From contig JH152966.1 of the NCBI GenBank assembly GCA_000226015.1, positions 10,204 to 74,203 of the forward strand: a stretch of 64,000 bases of DNA. The letters are read 5' to 3'. Under the pieces are notes generated by a model that saw only the letters and a list, made by a program, of their open reading frames with translations, did not search any database and was not told where the DNA came from. Shown here piece by piece: positions 22,630 through 33,854 of this stretch (its first letter is position 1; each line of letters begins with the position of its first letter). Source of the DNA: Mnemiopsis leidyi (lineage: Eukaryota; Ctenophora; Tentaculata; Lobata; Bolinopsidae). A program made the translations under genes and the position numbers.

Positions 22630-22894
22630 GGTCAATAAAGCGAAGAAGGTGCGCAATTCTCTGGGGCTCTCTAATTCTTATGTAAATCAGGACTTTAGAA
22701 TTTGGAGACAGAAACTATATTACAGGAGTGCGGGATGTCCCAAAAAAGGTATCAAAGAAGTTTTTGCCAGAATGTTGCAGCACCGCCGGACTAAATACAG
22801 TGGGCATAATTTGATGGCACTAGTTCCTTCAAAAAGGCGTTGCTTAATGACGAAAATGTTGACCGATAAAATAGAATTTGACTCCTCAGTATAA
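22630..22894 (+). CDS. Possible terminal exon, hypothetical
   Basis: An 88-codon open stretch follows an acceptor-like TAACTCTCAG and ends with TAA. The product is basic and Cys-containing (RSAGCPKKGIKEVFARM) with no recognised domain. No upstream exon could be linked. It may be a chance frame. Confidence 0.2.
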
Positions 22895-23059
22895 GTAAGT
22901 TAAGCCTTGTTGCATTGGATCGGGTTTAGAATTTTACATCCAACCCAGCATCATTACAAGAGTCCAAAGCGTGTTTAATATCAATCATGAGCACTGAACG
23001 TAAGAATTTATAACTTAAGTTGACCAGATAGCGAGCAATACTGAAAACAAGAATTACTT

Positions 23060-23290
23060 AAGACCTGAGAGCAGGAATTACCCGAGAGCAGGAATTACCG
23101 AAGAGCAGGAATTACCGGAGAGCAGGAATTACCCGAGAGCAGGAATTGCCCAAGAGCAAGAATTGCCCGAGGGCAGGAATTACCCGAGAGCAGGAATTAC
23201 CCGAGAGCAGGAATTGCCCAAGAGCAGGAATTACCCGAGGGCAGGAATTACCGGAGAGCAGGAATTGCCCAAGAGCAGGAATTACCTGAG
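23060..23290. repeat. 17-bp minisatellite (GAGCAGGAATTACCCGA)n at a splice donor
   Basis: About thirteen units with CCCGA, CCGGA and GCCCAA variants. On the minus strand the first unit begins exactly at the donor of the MLF exon ending at 23286 (CAG|GTAATTCCTG), and many later units repeat the GGTAATTCC string. Confidence 0.9.
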
Positions 23291-26200
23291 ATCTCTCCTG
23301 AATTGTCGATCTTTCTCCAATGTGTCTTCCATATTGCATCTTCTGTGTTTTAGTTGTTGAGTCTTTGTAACCTTTCTTCGTCTCTTTTATCTAAAGAAAA
23401 TAAGGAAATTAGAGTAGATACAGCAGAATAATTGATTCAAAATAATGATGAGACTTAAACCCATGCATTTAATCTCAGTAAACTATAGGTAATTATATAA
23501 TATTAAGTAGAGGCAAAATTCAACTAATACGTTTAACTCACAATATATCAATTACTTGAGCTGCTTACTTACGTGCATGTTATTTATTTTAACAAGAATT
23601 GCGCCCGCTTAGTTAAGTCTAACGCGGACGCTAGATTTCTATATATCTCATTAACGATTATAAACTCGCAAATATATAGTTAGCGTAAAATAACTTTGCG
23701 GATGCAATTTGTAAAACATGCAACGTTGCTTTGTCACCTCGGACAGCGGACAGGGGAAACCGCCATCTACCTACCTACCCACCTATCACCACCAAAATGC
23801 AAACCCTTTAGACCATCTACTTAACTTAACGTATAAGGGATGGAAAAATAAAAACCTTACCCCTCCAGGCCCCTTGGCAGTAGAAGAAATAGCCTGGTAT
23901 TCCTTGGGTTCTCCAGAACCGTCATTATGATAGCTGTACACCTGCTGAGAGGAGAAGGAATATCCGTCACTGTTGTGTGCCATGTCATCCATCTGTCGTG
24001 CTAGACTGCCCTGGGAGAGGGATACTTTAGTACTTTATCTAATAGGATATAACAACAAATCATTGTTCTGGGTAGGATATAACAACAATTCATTGTACTG
24101 GGTAGGATATAACAACAAATCATTGTACTGGGTAGGATATAACAACAAATTATTGAACTGGGTAGGATATAACAACAAATCATTGTACTGGGTAGGATAT
24201 AACAACAAATCATTGTACTGGGTAGGATATAACAACAAATCATTGTACTGGGTATGATATAATAACAAATAATTGTACTGGGTAGGATATAACAACAAAT
24301 CATTGTACTGGGTAGGATATAACAACAAATAATTGTACTGGGAAGGATATAACAACAAATAATTGTACTGGGAAGGATATAACAACAAATAATTGTACTG
24401 GGTAGGATATAACAATTCATTGTACTGGGTAGGATATAAAAACAAATTATTGTACTGGGAAGGATATAATAACAAATAATTGTACTGGGTAGGATATAAT
24501 AACAAATAATTGTACTGGGAAGGATATAATAACAAATAATTGTACTGGGAAGGATATAATAACAAATAATTGTACTGGGAAGGATATAATAACAAATAAT
24601 TGTACTGGGTAGGATATTACAACAAATAATTGTACTGGGAAGGATATAACAACAAATAATTGTACTGGGTAGGATATAATAACAAATAATTTTACTGGGA
24701 AGGATATGATAACAAATAATTGTACTGGGAAGGATATAATAACAAATAATTGTACTGGGTAGGATATAATAACAAATAATTGTACTGGGAAGGATATAAA
24801 TCATTGTACTAGGTAGAATATAACAACAAATAATTGAGAACTTTCTCTTTAAAAGTATCTCTTACTTCCTATCTTTATTGTTCGGATAGAAAATAAACTT
24901 TACAATGAAAACACAAAACACATCTACAAACAGTAAGAGACGAATCTTTATCAGATCTAAACTAACCATGTCAGGGAAGAAGCTCCGAGCATTACCTCTT
25001 TCAGCAACCTGTCTGTTTCCTGCTCTGTTTCCTGCTCTGTTTCCTGCTCTGTTTCCTGCTCTGTTGTCACTGCTACCTTCTGCTGGTCCTTCCAGCATTC
25101 TCTGCTGAAAATCAACAAAACATTTACTTGTGTTGTGTAGAATATCTACACCAAGAGCCATTAATTCAAAGTATTATTAATAGGTATACAATATATTTAA
25201 AATAAATATGCGCACGCCGGGGTCCGGGGATTATCTTATAACATATTGCTCGTTATGTTTGAGTAGTATTATTTAAAAAATATCGCACGACCGAGCAGAG
25301 CGAGGGAGTGTGTTATTTTTGATAAGCCCCAAGTGTAAGTATTCTTTCTATTTAAAACACCACGGATAGAATATTTAGTGATGCATGAAGGAATTGGGGT
25401 TTATGGAACGTAGATGGGCCTGTATAGGATTTAATGGTAATGGTATTTTGAAGGGCATTTAAGGCCGTATTATTATTATTAGTTGGAGAATGTCGTTCGA
25501 TTTGTTATATTATAATGAATATTTGCAGAATGTTGCTATTTTGGCTTCATTTTGGCCAGAAAGTAGATTCATTATTCAATAACTCGAGCATCTGGAACTC
25601 AACAACTGGAGACAGACAATAGCTCAGAAATAAGCGGAACCTATGCTGCGAGACTGGCTGGATGCCAGGATCCTGTTGCCCACGTCCAATCAGGTTGCTC
25701 TGTTTGTCACGTGATGTGGAACAGTGCTCTGACAGGAGCGCGTGATCATTGTTCGTGATCGGCGCATTAGTTTGTGACGTTTTGTCACGTGATTAGGGTG
25801 AGAGACGCGCACTGAGCAGTATCGTTTCAGGACTGCTCCGTGCCAGACAGCGTGCCTGACACGCGTGGAATGTTAGAAAGACTTTGTCAGCTTGAATCGT
25901 TATAATCAAGCTGGGAGCGTGGCAAGTATATAGAGGTTGTATTTAAATTTCACACAGCAATGCGAGGAAAATTGCCAGCGTGACACTGAAAAAAAATGAG
26001 TGTGCGTGTTTTATATTCTATATTATAATTTACAAACAAAATTTTACTGGAATTTAAATAAAACATGTACCATGTTGGAGCCAAATCCGCGCATCATGTT
26101 GTTCATCATGTTGTCCATTTCTCTAAACACATCACCTCGTCCACCTAGCATATCGCCATGTGTACGTCGCATTCCTTCGTTAAATTCTCTGTGAGTTCTA

Positions 26201-26449
26201 TCATTACTCAACCTTACATTATACAGTTAACTTTTGTTGATCATGGAAATGGATTGAAATGATGGTATGATTGTTATGTTTGGTATAATACCTGTAGTAG
26301 TAAGAATTCAGCAGTTGAGAACCTAGCAGCAGTAGAGAACCTAAAAAGTACTCCGAATCGTCGGAAGTAAAACAATAGTCTAAATGAACGTGAGATAGAA
26401 TGATAAATGCTCACCGAAAGAAAGGATCGTCGTCAAATCCACGGAACAT
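23286..26449 (-). CDS. MLF1: Myeloid leukemia factor family protein (3' end not found)
   Basis: Five exons in phase: 26449-26415 (MFRGFDDDPFFR), 26188-26071, 25104-25009, 24010-23861 and 23390-23286, giving 168 residues. MLF hallmarks are the N-terminal MFRxFDDDPFF, then YSFSSQQVYSYHNDG, KEYQAISSTAKGPGG and IKETKKGYKDS...HIGERS, in family order. MLF proteins are nuclear/cytoplasmic adaptors linked to transcription and proteostasis. Exon 3 carries a four-fold RAGN coding repeat (12-base unit). The usual C-terminal block with an FINxxES...FDxEW acidic motif was not found downstream, so the last exon is diverged, very distant or lost. Introns hold a 17-bp and a 30-bp minisatellite. The symbol denotes the family; orthology to MLF1 versus MLF2 is not resolved. 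Confidence 0.82.
23591..23712. repeat. Small inverted-repeat element
   Basis: The left end AACAAGAATTGCGCCCGC matches the reverse complement of the right end (ACAAATTGCATCCGC) and is followed in both by GTTA...T..ACGC. The left end also forms a GCGCCCGC/GCGGACGC hairpin. A relative of this hairpin occurs at 30648-30688. Confidence 0.45.
24040..24835. repeat. 30-bp minisatellite, about 26 copies
   Basis: Units of GGATATAACAACAAATCATTGTACTGGGTA with two main variants (ATAACAACAAATC toward the left, ATAATAACAAATA toward the right), indicating spread of local variants. The array lies in an MLF intron about 30 bases from the acceptor at 24011. Its unit length, a multiple of three, creates spurious frames of up to 267 codons. 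Confidence 0.95.
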
Positions 26450-26790
26450 GTTTGCAGCGTTACTGCCGGCTCAAAGAGCCTTCCTAGTCTAAGCAAGGAA
26501 TTTATCTTAACTCAGGCGGTAAAGGCTGACTAACCAAGATCAAAAAGTTATCACTAAATCATCACCTAATTATAGTATTCTATACTCAATATTCTCAAAA
26601 CGTTTTCTTCTGAGCGAGGGCAGTAAGATCAAGACAAGCCCTGTAATATTATGCCGAGTGGAATTTCAATCAGCGGTAAACAGTTTCAGGGAAAATCAAA
26701 AGTTTTGTTAGCAACAAAAGCAAGTTCAAATATATATTACACGTAAGTACAATTAACATGGACTGACACATCAGAAAAAACGTTAAATAT

Positions 26791-26906
26791 AGCAAGATTT
26801 TTGTCACATCCCCAGCTCGGTGAAGTGTAATATGATGTTCTTCCCGCTAGCAAGATTTTTGTCACATCCCCAGCTCGGTGAAGTGTAATATGATGTTCTT
26901 CCCGCT
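26791..26906. repeat. 58-bp tandem duplication
   Basis: Two consecutive, essentially identical 58-base copies starting AGCAAGATTTTTGTCACATC. It overlaps the 3' end of a 40-codon open frame on the minus strand. Confidence 0.9.
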
Positions 26907-26984
26907 AAGCATAAATAGTATCCTGTATCTTATTTGGAAATCGGACTCCTGAACTTTCCTCTTCAACCAGTCCCAAGGCGACAT
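26862..26984 (-). CDS. Possible 40-aa small ORF
   Basis: An ATG-initiated frame encodes MSPWDWLKRKVQESDF...IILHFTELGM and stops in the 58-bp duplicated segment. It lies between the IFT74 and MLF genes on their strand. No homologue is recognised. The composition is protein-like, but a chance frame of this size is common. Confidence 0.2.
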   Translation of the reverse strand: MSPWDWLKRKVQESDFQIRYRILFMLSGKNIILHFTELGM

Positions 26985-27129
26985 GGCACGTAGATTTAAC
27001 TACTTAAATACTTAAAATAAGCAACTACACTCGTTCAGTAAGATGACCCGCATCTTTCTACCGTGTAAAAGCACCCTCAGCTAATAATCCCTCATTCTTC
27101 CCCCTCAACAGTAAAGTTAAAACAGCTAC

Positions 27130-27135
27130 TTTATT
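27130..27135 (-). terminator. Poly(A) signal of IFT74
   Basis: AATAAA on the minus strand begins 14 bases after the IFT74 stop codon. Confidence 0.6.
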
Positions 27136-27148
27136 GAGATTGTGCTGT

Positions 27149-30100
27149 TTACTGTGTAGCTGCGGCAGCTAGTGCTTGTTGAAGTAACGTATTGATATTA
27201 CTAATCTGTTCTTTGACTTGTTTCTTCAGCGGCACATAGTCTGATTCTTGGCTCTGTGGAAAATCAGACTATTAGTTTAATGTGAAAACTTTAGGTGTTT
27301 GAATTTATAAACGATCCATTAAAGGTTTCTAGGGGAGAAAATTATTTGAAATTAATGAGCCATTGAACGATAAGGAGTCAGATATTTATATCGAGAAATT
27401 CTGTCACGTAAAACAAAGATTTCCTAATCCCTTCCAACAAAAGTTCCAGTAATATAACTACTAGAGTACTAGATCACCTTAGTAGCTATAAAATCTTTCA
27501 TAAACTGATTGTTCTGTTCGATATGCTGCCATTTTCTTTCCAGATTTGTCAGCTGCACATATGTTTCATTTTCTTCTAATACAGCTTTTTGTTGATCGTG
27601 CTGTAGCAGTGATGGTTTTATTTTTGTATAAGATCAAGCTATTAATAAATATAATTTTCAAAGGATTAAAATAATGTAAATTCATAATAGAGCTCCTGAT
27701 AAATATTGCAACAACAGTGGACGTAATAGTTCGGCTATAAGCTGAGCATGTTATTGCTTTGCACCTGTTTTGTCACGTGTCATTGAATATCATGCATGAC
27801 AGCTTAGTGCTTACTGAATCATGGGTATATGATGTACGATGCGTGTATAAATAATGTATTCGGAGTATTTAAAAGTCCGAAGATCAAATCATGAAGTTGT
27901 GGAATGAATTTTACAAAACAGATAAATCCTACCTCTGCTTGAAGTTTCTCTAAGTTAGCTTTACTAGCATCTCTCGTCCCAAGAATCTTCTCCCGTTCTG
28001 CTATCAACAATTTTCTCTTTTCTTCTAGACTTTTCTTAAGCTTGTCCGTGTCGCTGTATACTTCCAGCTCTTCGTTCATTTTACCGATTTTGTCTTGAAG
28101 TTGCACCTAATAAAACAGACAGTTTGATCAGTGTTTCACATCGAATACTGCTTCATTTACAATACTTAGCATGTATATCTGAATACGTTAAATTGCAATC
28201 CAAAGTTTTATAATCCTAGCTTCAGTACTCGTCTGCACGATTTCTTTGTAGTGTGCAGTGTAGACTTAATACTTTAATAAGGCAGAGTAATTCAACGACA
28301 GGCAGCCATAAAGTTGATTTTATTCCTAGGACACAGATATTGTAGCGACTAGCGACCAAAAATTAAAAGGATTTATTATGGCAACAGCAGCCAGCCTGGA
28401 CTGTAGAATAAGCCTACCTTATACTCTTATAAATTCGATAACGTTCGATACTACTACAAACTTTTCCACTACTCGCTACACACCATTTCGGTATTAATCT
28501 TAGTCTCCAGCTGCTCCAGTTTCTGAAAGTCACTTCTAAGTTTCGACTTATCGGACTCCAGAGTGTGCAGCGTGTCTTGTGCTCGATCTGCCTCTGTCGC
28601 TTTGAACTCCAAGTCGTCTTTGAGCTCTTTAAAGTCACGAACTGACGGTAACATCTTCGCTCTTGATAGTCCTAACGGGAATTAGAAAACGTTACCAAAC
28701 GCGGAATAGTGGCGATGATCATTGATCGATGATAATTTATCCAAGCTACACTATACAATGTATATATACATTGTATATATACCTTATCCAAATCACACTA
28801 TGCATGTATAGTTAATAGTATACATACATAGTGTGACTTGGATAAGGTATATATATACAAGTTTTAAAAAAGGCAAAAAGCAGCAATTCATTATCGTTAA
28901 GTCTACAGCTACTTATAGTACAAACTCAAACAAGAGTAAAGTTTCGAGATTTCCCCCACCTGTGGAGGTAGCCTCGAGAAGCTTGACTATGTTCTCCTCG
29001 TGTATAGATTTAGCTTCTTTCTCCTCCGACATGAGGCTGTCGTGCTTACTGAGGTAGTCCTCGATCTGATCTTCTCTTTTCCGTAACTCTTTGTACTTCT
29101 TCGCCTGGTGTTATGGCAGCTTGTAAACGAACTTGGTAGAAGTGAGATATGGAGGAGGAAAAGAAGACAGGAAGCCGAAGGGCGGCCCGCCAACTCCCGA
29201 GGCCAACCAGGCGACAAACACAAAAATGGCCTCGCCAGTTCAGCTCTGGTTACCATACCATAATACCATATTATGTCGTCAGCGTGAATTTTTAAGTGAG
29301 TAAATGCTCAATAAAAGTACGCAACGACGATTTTCCTTGTGATTTTGATATAGGTAGCTATTGACGTCAACAATCAGTGCAAAAACACTGACGAGATTTT
29401 TAAAATTTGAAAATCGAACATTACATCGAGGGTATATCATGCTCTGACCTGTTCACTGTCCTGATCCTGGATGCTATCTTCACACCTGACTATCTCCTCT
29501 TGACACTGCTCTATCTTCCCCCTCAGTTCTCTGATCCTGCTCTCAAAACCTGATATCTCCTTGTTATCTTCCTTAACTTGCGACAGATGTTTCGCTTTCT
29601 CTTCTTCTGGTGACAGCTGGGCTTCCGATTCTATCTCTGTATAGAAGACGAGTAATTATCAAGATTACGGGCAGTTCGATGCGAAAAAGTAAAGTAGATG
29701 GTTTAAAGTGGTTGGATTTTGGGGTGGGGTGGGTAGGTAAATTTCATGGTGTCAGGTGTGACAAAGGCCTGTATGTGTTAAAATCCGCAAGACGATAGTA
29801 ACCACGTGAACGAGCTTGTGGGGCTGCTCCTACGTAAACTATTTACATTGCGTAAGGGAACATATAAATTGTAAATGCGTGATAGGCGGCGCACACTGTA
29901 CAAGAGTCATGTCCATAGGTTTGTACTCGGTATGACCGGATTTATGTATGCTAAATGTGGTTGCATTGTTGCAAAATAGCGGACGGATATAAAATGACGG
30001 GCATTAGTGGAAAGGTCTGCCTTATAACATAGTAGGTGGCTAGCGGAAATGGGGGTAGGAATAGCTAGCAAAAATAGCGGAAAATTCCAATATTGGTAAC

Positions 30101-33100
30101 TTGTGTCCGTGTAGATTGTTGTTGTTAAAACTGTACAAATAAACACTAAGAAACGATTGAACGAATAATCACTACCCCAATGTTCTGAACAAAAGATATG
30201 ACACCCTTAAAGAAACAACAGGAATAAGTCAAGAAAGGACTAACTGCACCCACGACACTGTGTCGCCCACGTTAACGATTTGTCGAGTTTTGGGAACTCG
30301 CAGACTCAGCACAGTTTTTGTCGCGAAGTTGCCGCCAGTAATTCTGCATACGTTTCTACCTTTCAGTTTTATCTAGTCTTTGTAACTGTAGCGTCGAATT
30401 TCGTTCAGGATCCAAGCTCGCGCTTGGTAATATGTTACCAGTCACAGTCAAAACGCTAAAGTTTTTAGTTAAACTCTCAGTTAGCCGTTGTTCTTACTTC
30501 ATAGCGGCAGATAACAGGATAGTAGTTAAAAACAACTGCAACTTCGTAGTGAATATCATATCATATCATCATTCATCACAGTATCTGGTTTACGATGGCT
30601 GCAACTGCATAGCAGTATCTAGTCTAAAAGAGAGATGGAAATCTTAAGCGTCCGCCTGAGACCAAACAAAGCGGACGCAATTCTTGTTGAAGCTAAAATC
30701 ACTGCAATTTTGTTATCTTTGCCGTAATGATGTGATGATCGATAGGATTGAATCACGTTTATGATAATTTTAATATACTTACTACAACATCTTGTGCAGA
30801 TGTGTTCCATTTTAGTCCGTAAGTTGACAAAACAAAAGTTCAGAAGAAGTCTATAGAACTTTCAAATTCACATACTTGGTGTGCCCCAAAAATTATGTCA
30901 TTTATGCGGTAAAATAAAGTCTACATGGAAAACCAAATCAGATATAGATGATTTAACAAATTAGTCTCTTTGCTGTAAAAATGAAAAGTAGTTACGCTCT
31001 GAACTTCAGCGGTGTATCAAATCTACCAAGAAGCTGACCTGTTACGATACTGATGAAAAGTCGGCTGAAAATGATCGTAAAAGCCTTGATTATTCAGAAA
31101 AATCTTTGCTTCCCTTATAAACCGGTAAATAACATTATCTATAAGACACACCATTTAAAGTTAGGTAGAAATATACATGTTTATGATATATGATATAGCT
31201 ACTTGTAAACAAACCTTCTTTAAGAGTGTTTCGTTTGTCCAGTAGCTCGTGAATCCTACGGTTTATTTCAAATGCTCTTTGCTTTAAAGGGTTTGATTCC
31301 AGTTCAGTTTGCAGATTTCTTTCTTTACTAGCAAGGCCATCAACCTGATAAAATGGTTATTTGTTCCTAATAAATGAGGCCGTAACAGAACTACAGGCAG
31401 TAGTATATTGAATGGACCATGTCTGAATTCTGAATTATATAAACATAGGATAGCAAAATTATGCTGAGTGAAATATAAACGTTTTAAGTCATCCCTAAGG
31501 TTGAATTGTGAGATTACCTGACTTTGCAACTGCTCAGCTTTCTGCTGCAACTCGAAATTAGCTTCTTTCATAGACATATACTTAGTTTGTGACTCATAGT
31601 CTAATCCTTGCAGTAACTGGTTCGTGGCTTCTCTTTGTCGTCTTATTTCTGCTTCCAACTGAAGTTTTCACGAACCTTGATTAACAAAAGCCACAGTACA
31701 AATCACAGTTTTAGTACCTAAGTTGTCGTCATTTGAAAAAATCTATTTTATCAAAAGTTTATTTAATCAAGATGATCTGTTCTTAATGTTGGCAATTCAT
31801 TAAAAAAACAAAAACTTACAGAAAATGATACAAACCTGAGAAACTTGGTGCTCCTTCTCTCTCTTTTCCCCAAAAAGAATCTCAACCCCCTTACTATCCC
31901 TGTTGTTTTGTGCTTGTAAAGCAGCACAGTCCTCTGCAATGTCTTCGACATCAGTGTTGGTGTTTATCTTGTCTATCAGAAGATTGTAATCTGCCAATTC
32001 ACCCTAGATCCAATTCAATATGTATTTTGTTACTTTCATCGTGACTGTGTCACGATTTTTAACAATAGGATGTCAAAATTAAATTTTGTGAGCAATTGAA
32101 TTCAGTGCAACGGAGAAACATTCATCACAAAAAATCAATAAGAAGTAGGAAAATTTGTTGCATTTGATGCATGGATATTGGATACCCTGGATCGGATAAT
32201 CTCCTGTAGCTAACCTGTTTCTCTTTAAGTTGTTGAGCTAATGTCTCAGCTCGTCTCTCAAATGTGAGATAAGTTGCATTCTCTGCATTGAGAGCCCCAC
32301 TTTCTTTCTCCATGTTGTTTATCTCATCCCTCAGTTCTTTTATTTTTGATCTTAATACTCCAGAGTAGTAACTTGCATCAAGAACCTGACGTTGTGGTCC
32401 CAATGCTCCAGTTTTTACACCAGTCAAACCCTGAAAACAAGCACATATATAGCAATGCTGACAAGATATGATTTATATAGCTGTTATTAATCAGCATAAA
32501 ATCCCAAATATTGAACTTCCAAACTTGCTGTAAATTGTCAACCTGCTGTGTCATAGGCCTGTCTGCAACTTGAACTGAACTAGCAAGAGCTCCAGTACCA
32601 GGAGCAACTCCAGACTTGGTTCCTGGGCGTGCTGTGCCCAGCCTTGCTCCTGTAAATATTCAAGTTAAGCCTGTAATCAACAAAACTTAGCATATTGTGT
32701 AGAATAAACTCTTCTTTGTAAGTTTTATAATGAATGGGACTAAAAAATTTGTCACATCCATCTTTTGTCATTAACTTTTCCATTTCGCTTGATAAACAAG
32801 TATGTCACATTATAAAACCAACAAACCTATAAACAAGAATTTCGCCCGTTATTCCCAATTTCCACCCAGCCTGAGCTGTTAAAATCTTATTTGAGAAGGA
32901 TAAAAAATAATACTACACTTTACATACTTGCCACTTGCTTCACGCTTGCAGAGATTATAGGCCTGAGCTATTGCATTGATAACGGGCGCCGTGTAAACAA
33001 AATAAAATTGACATGTCACGTGCATTATAAAATGAAAATTGTGCGCGCTAAAACTCTTGCCCTTGTTTGTTACTTTGATTTACTATTGCTTCATTTTGTC

Positions 33101-33854
33101 GACGATTTGATCTGTGTCGCAATATGTTATAAGTATGCCAGTTAATTTTTGCCAAATGTCTGAATTGAATTTTAAATGTTGTAAAGCAAGCACTGTGCAG
33201 CCAGTAATCCATCTGACATTCATTCATTATCATCTTAAGCCTTTAATATCCTGTTGCAGTTGGTTACAACTGATAACTTCATGAAGCTAATACAATGGTA
33301 AAATTCGCAAAAATCACTCCTATTCCTTAGATTTATAAGTCGGATTTTATCATTAACAAAGAGTGATTAAAGTGAACAAACAACTTTATCGCTGATATCA
33401 CAATGCACATTTTGCTCCGCCCGAATCGATCAATTATCCTGATTTTCAGTGACTTTTTGTGTCACCAAGACCAATCATTAATCAAATCCCGTACTCACGA
33501 TCTCATTAATTAAATTTAATCAGTCTACAGTGATGCGCGGCACGTTAAATTAAAAACAATCTTATCCTGTGCAATCGCTGTTTTTATAAAGGAGGGCTTC
33601 ACTGAACACCAACTACCATTCTCAAACCAAACTTTACACTACCCTCACCCAAATCTCCTGATTCCTAACCTTTCCTGCCTATTAGGCTGCTTCACAGCCA
33701 GGCTGGGTGGAAAAAAATAGATATTTGAAAATCTTTTTCTTATAATATCGAATGTATAGATTCATATTTTACCAGTTGGAGGCCTCTGTAGAGTTGTTCC
33801 CAGTCTTCCGGACTTAGACATAGGTCGAGCAGCAGTTGCTAGCCTTTTCGACAT
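27149..33854 (-). CDS. IFT74: Intraflagellar transport protein 74
   Basis: Complete 12-exon gene encoding 588 residues (human IFT74 is about 600). Exons, all in phase: 33854-33773, 32649-32543, 32430-32215, 32003-31836, 31658-31518, 31344-31215, 29636-29449, 29104-28960, 28671-28484, 28106-27933, 27600-27478 and 27253-27149. Diagnostic strings are the basic Gly/Arg N-terminus ([19 protein letters not shown]), [50 protein letters not shown] and the C-terminal FIATKSQESDY. The rest is a long coiled coil. IFT74 pairs with IFT81 in the IFT-B core and carries tubulin in cilia; the basic N-terminus is the known tubulin-contact region. Intron 1 contains a MITE and intron 9 lies near a 90-base inverted repeat located in intron 8. 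Confidence 0.96.
28771..28860. repeat. 90-bp near-perfect inverted repeat
   Basis: Arms of about 40 bases (28771-28810 and 28821-28860) around a 10-base spacer, with TATATACCTTATCCAA and CACACTATG in each arm. It would fold into a long hairpin in an IFT74 intron (between exons 8 and 9). Probably a palindromic MITE. Confidence 0.8.
30648..30688. repeat. GCGTCCGC/GCGGACGC hairpin with CAAGAATT flank
   Basis: An 8-base perfect stem (30648-30655 and 30671-30678) is followed by AATTCTTGTT. In reverse complement this reads AACAAGAATTGCGTCCGC, nearly identical to the left end of the element at 23591. Lies in IFT74 intron 6. Confidence 0.6.
32859..33713. mobile_element. Non-autonomous TIR element (MITE-like), copy 2
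   Basis: Same TTTCCACCCAGCC/GGCTGGGTGGAAA termini and collinear interior as the copy at 7199-8075, in the same orientation, with small insertions and deletions. Inserted in IFT74 intron 1. The similarity again extends upstream of the TIR (CAAGAATTTCGCCCG). Confidence 0.8.

Noticed and set aside
24001-24804. Open frame of 267 codons on the minus strand
   Set aside because: It is the translation of a 30-bp minisatellite (repeating YYILPSTIIC); unit length divisible by three keeps the frame open.
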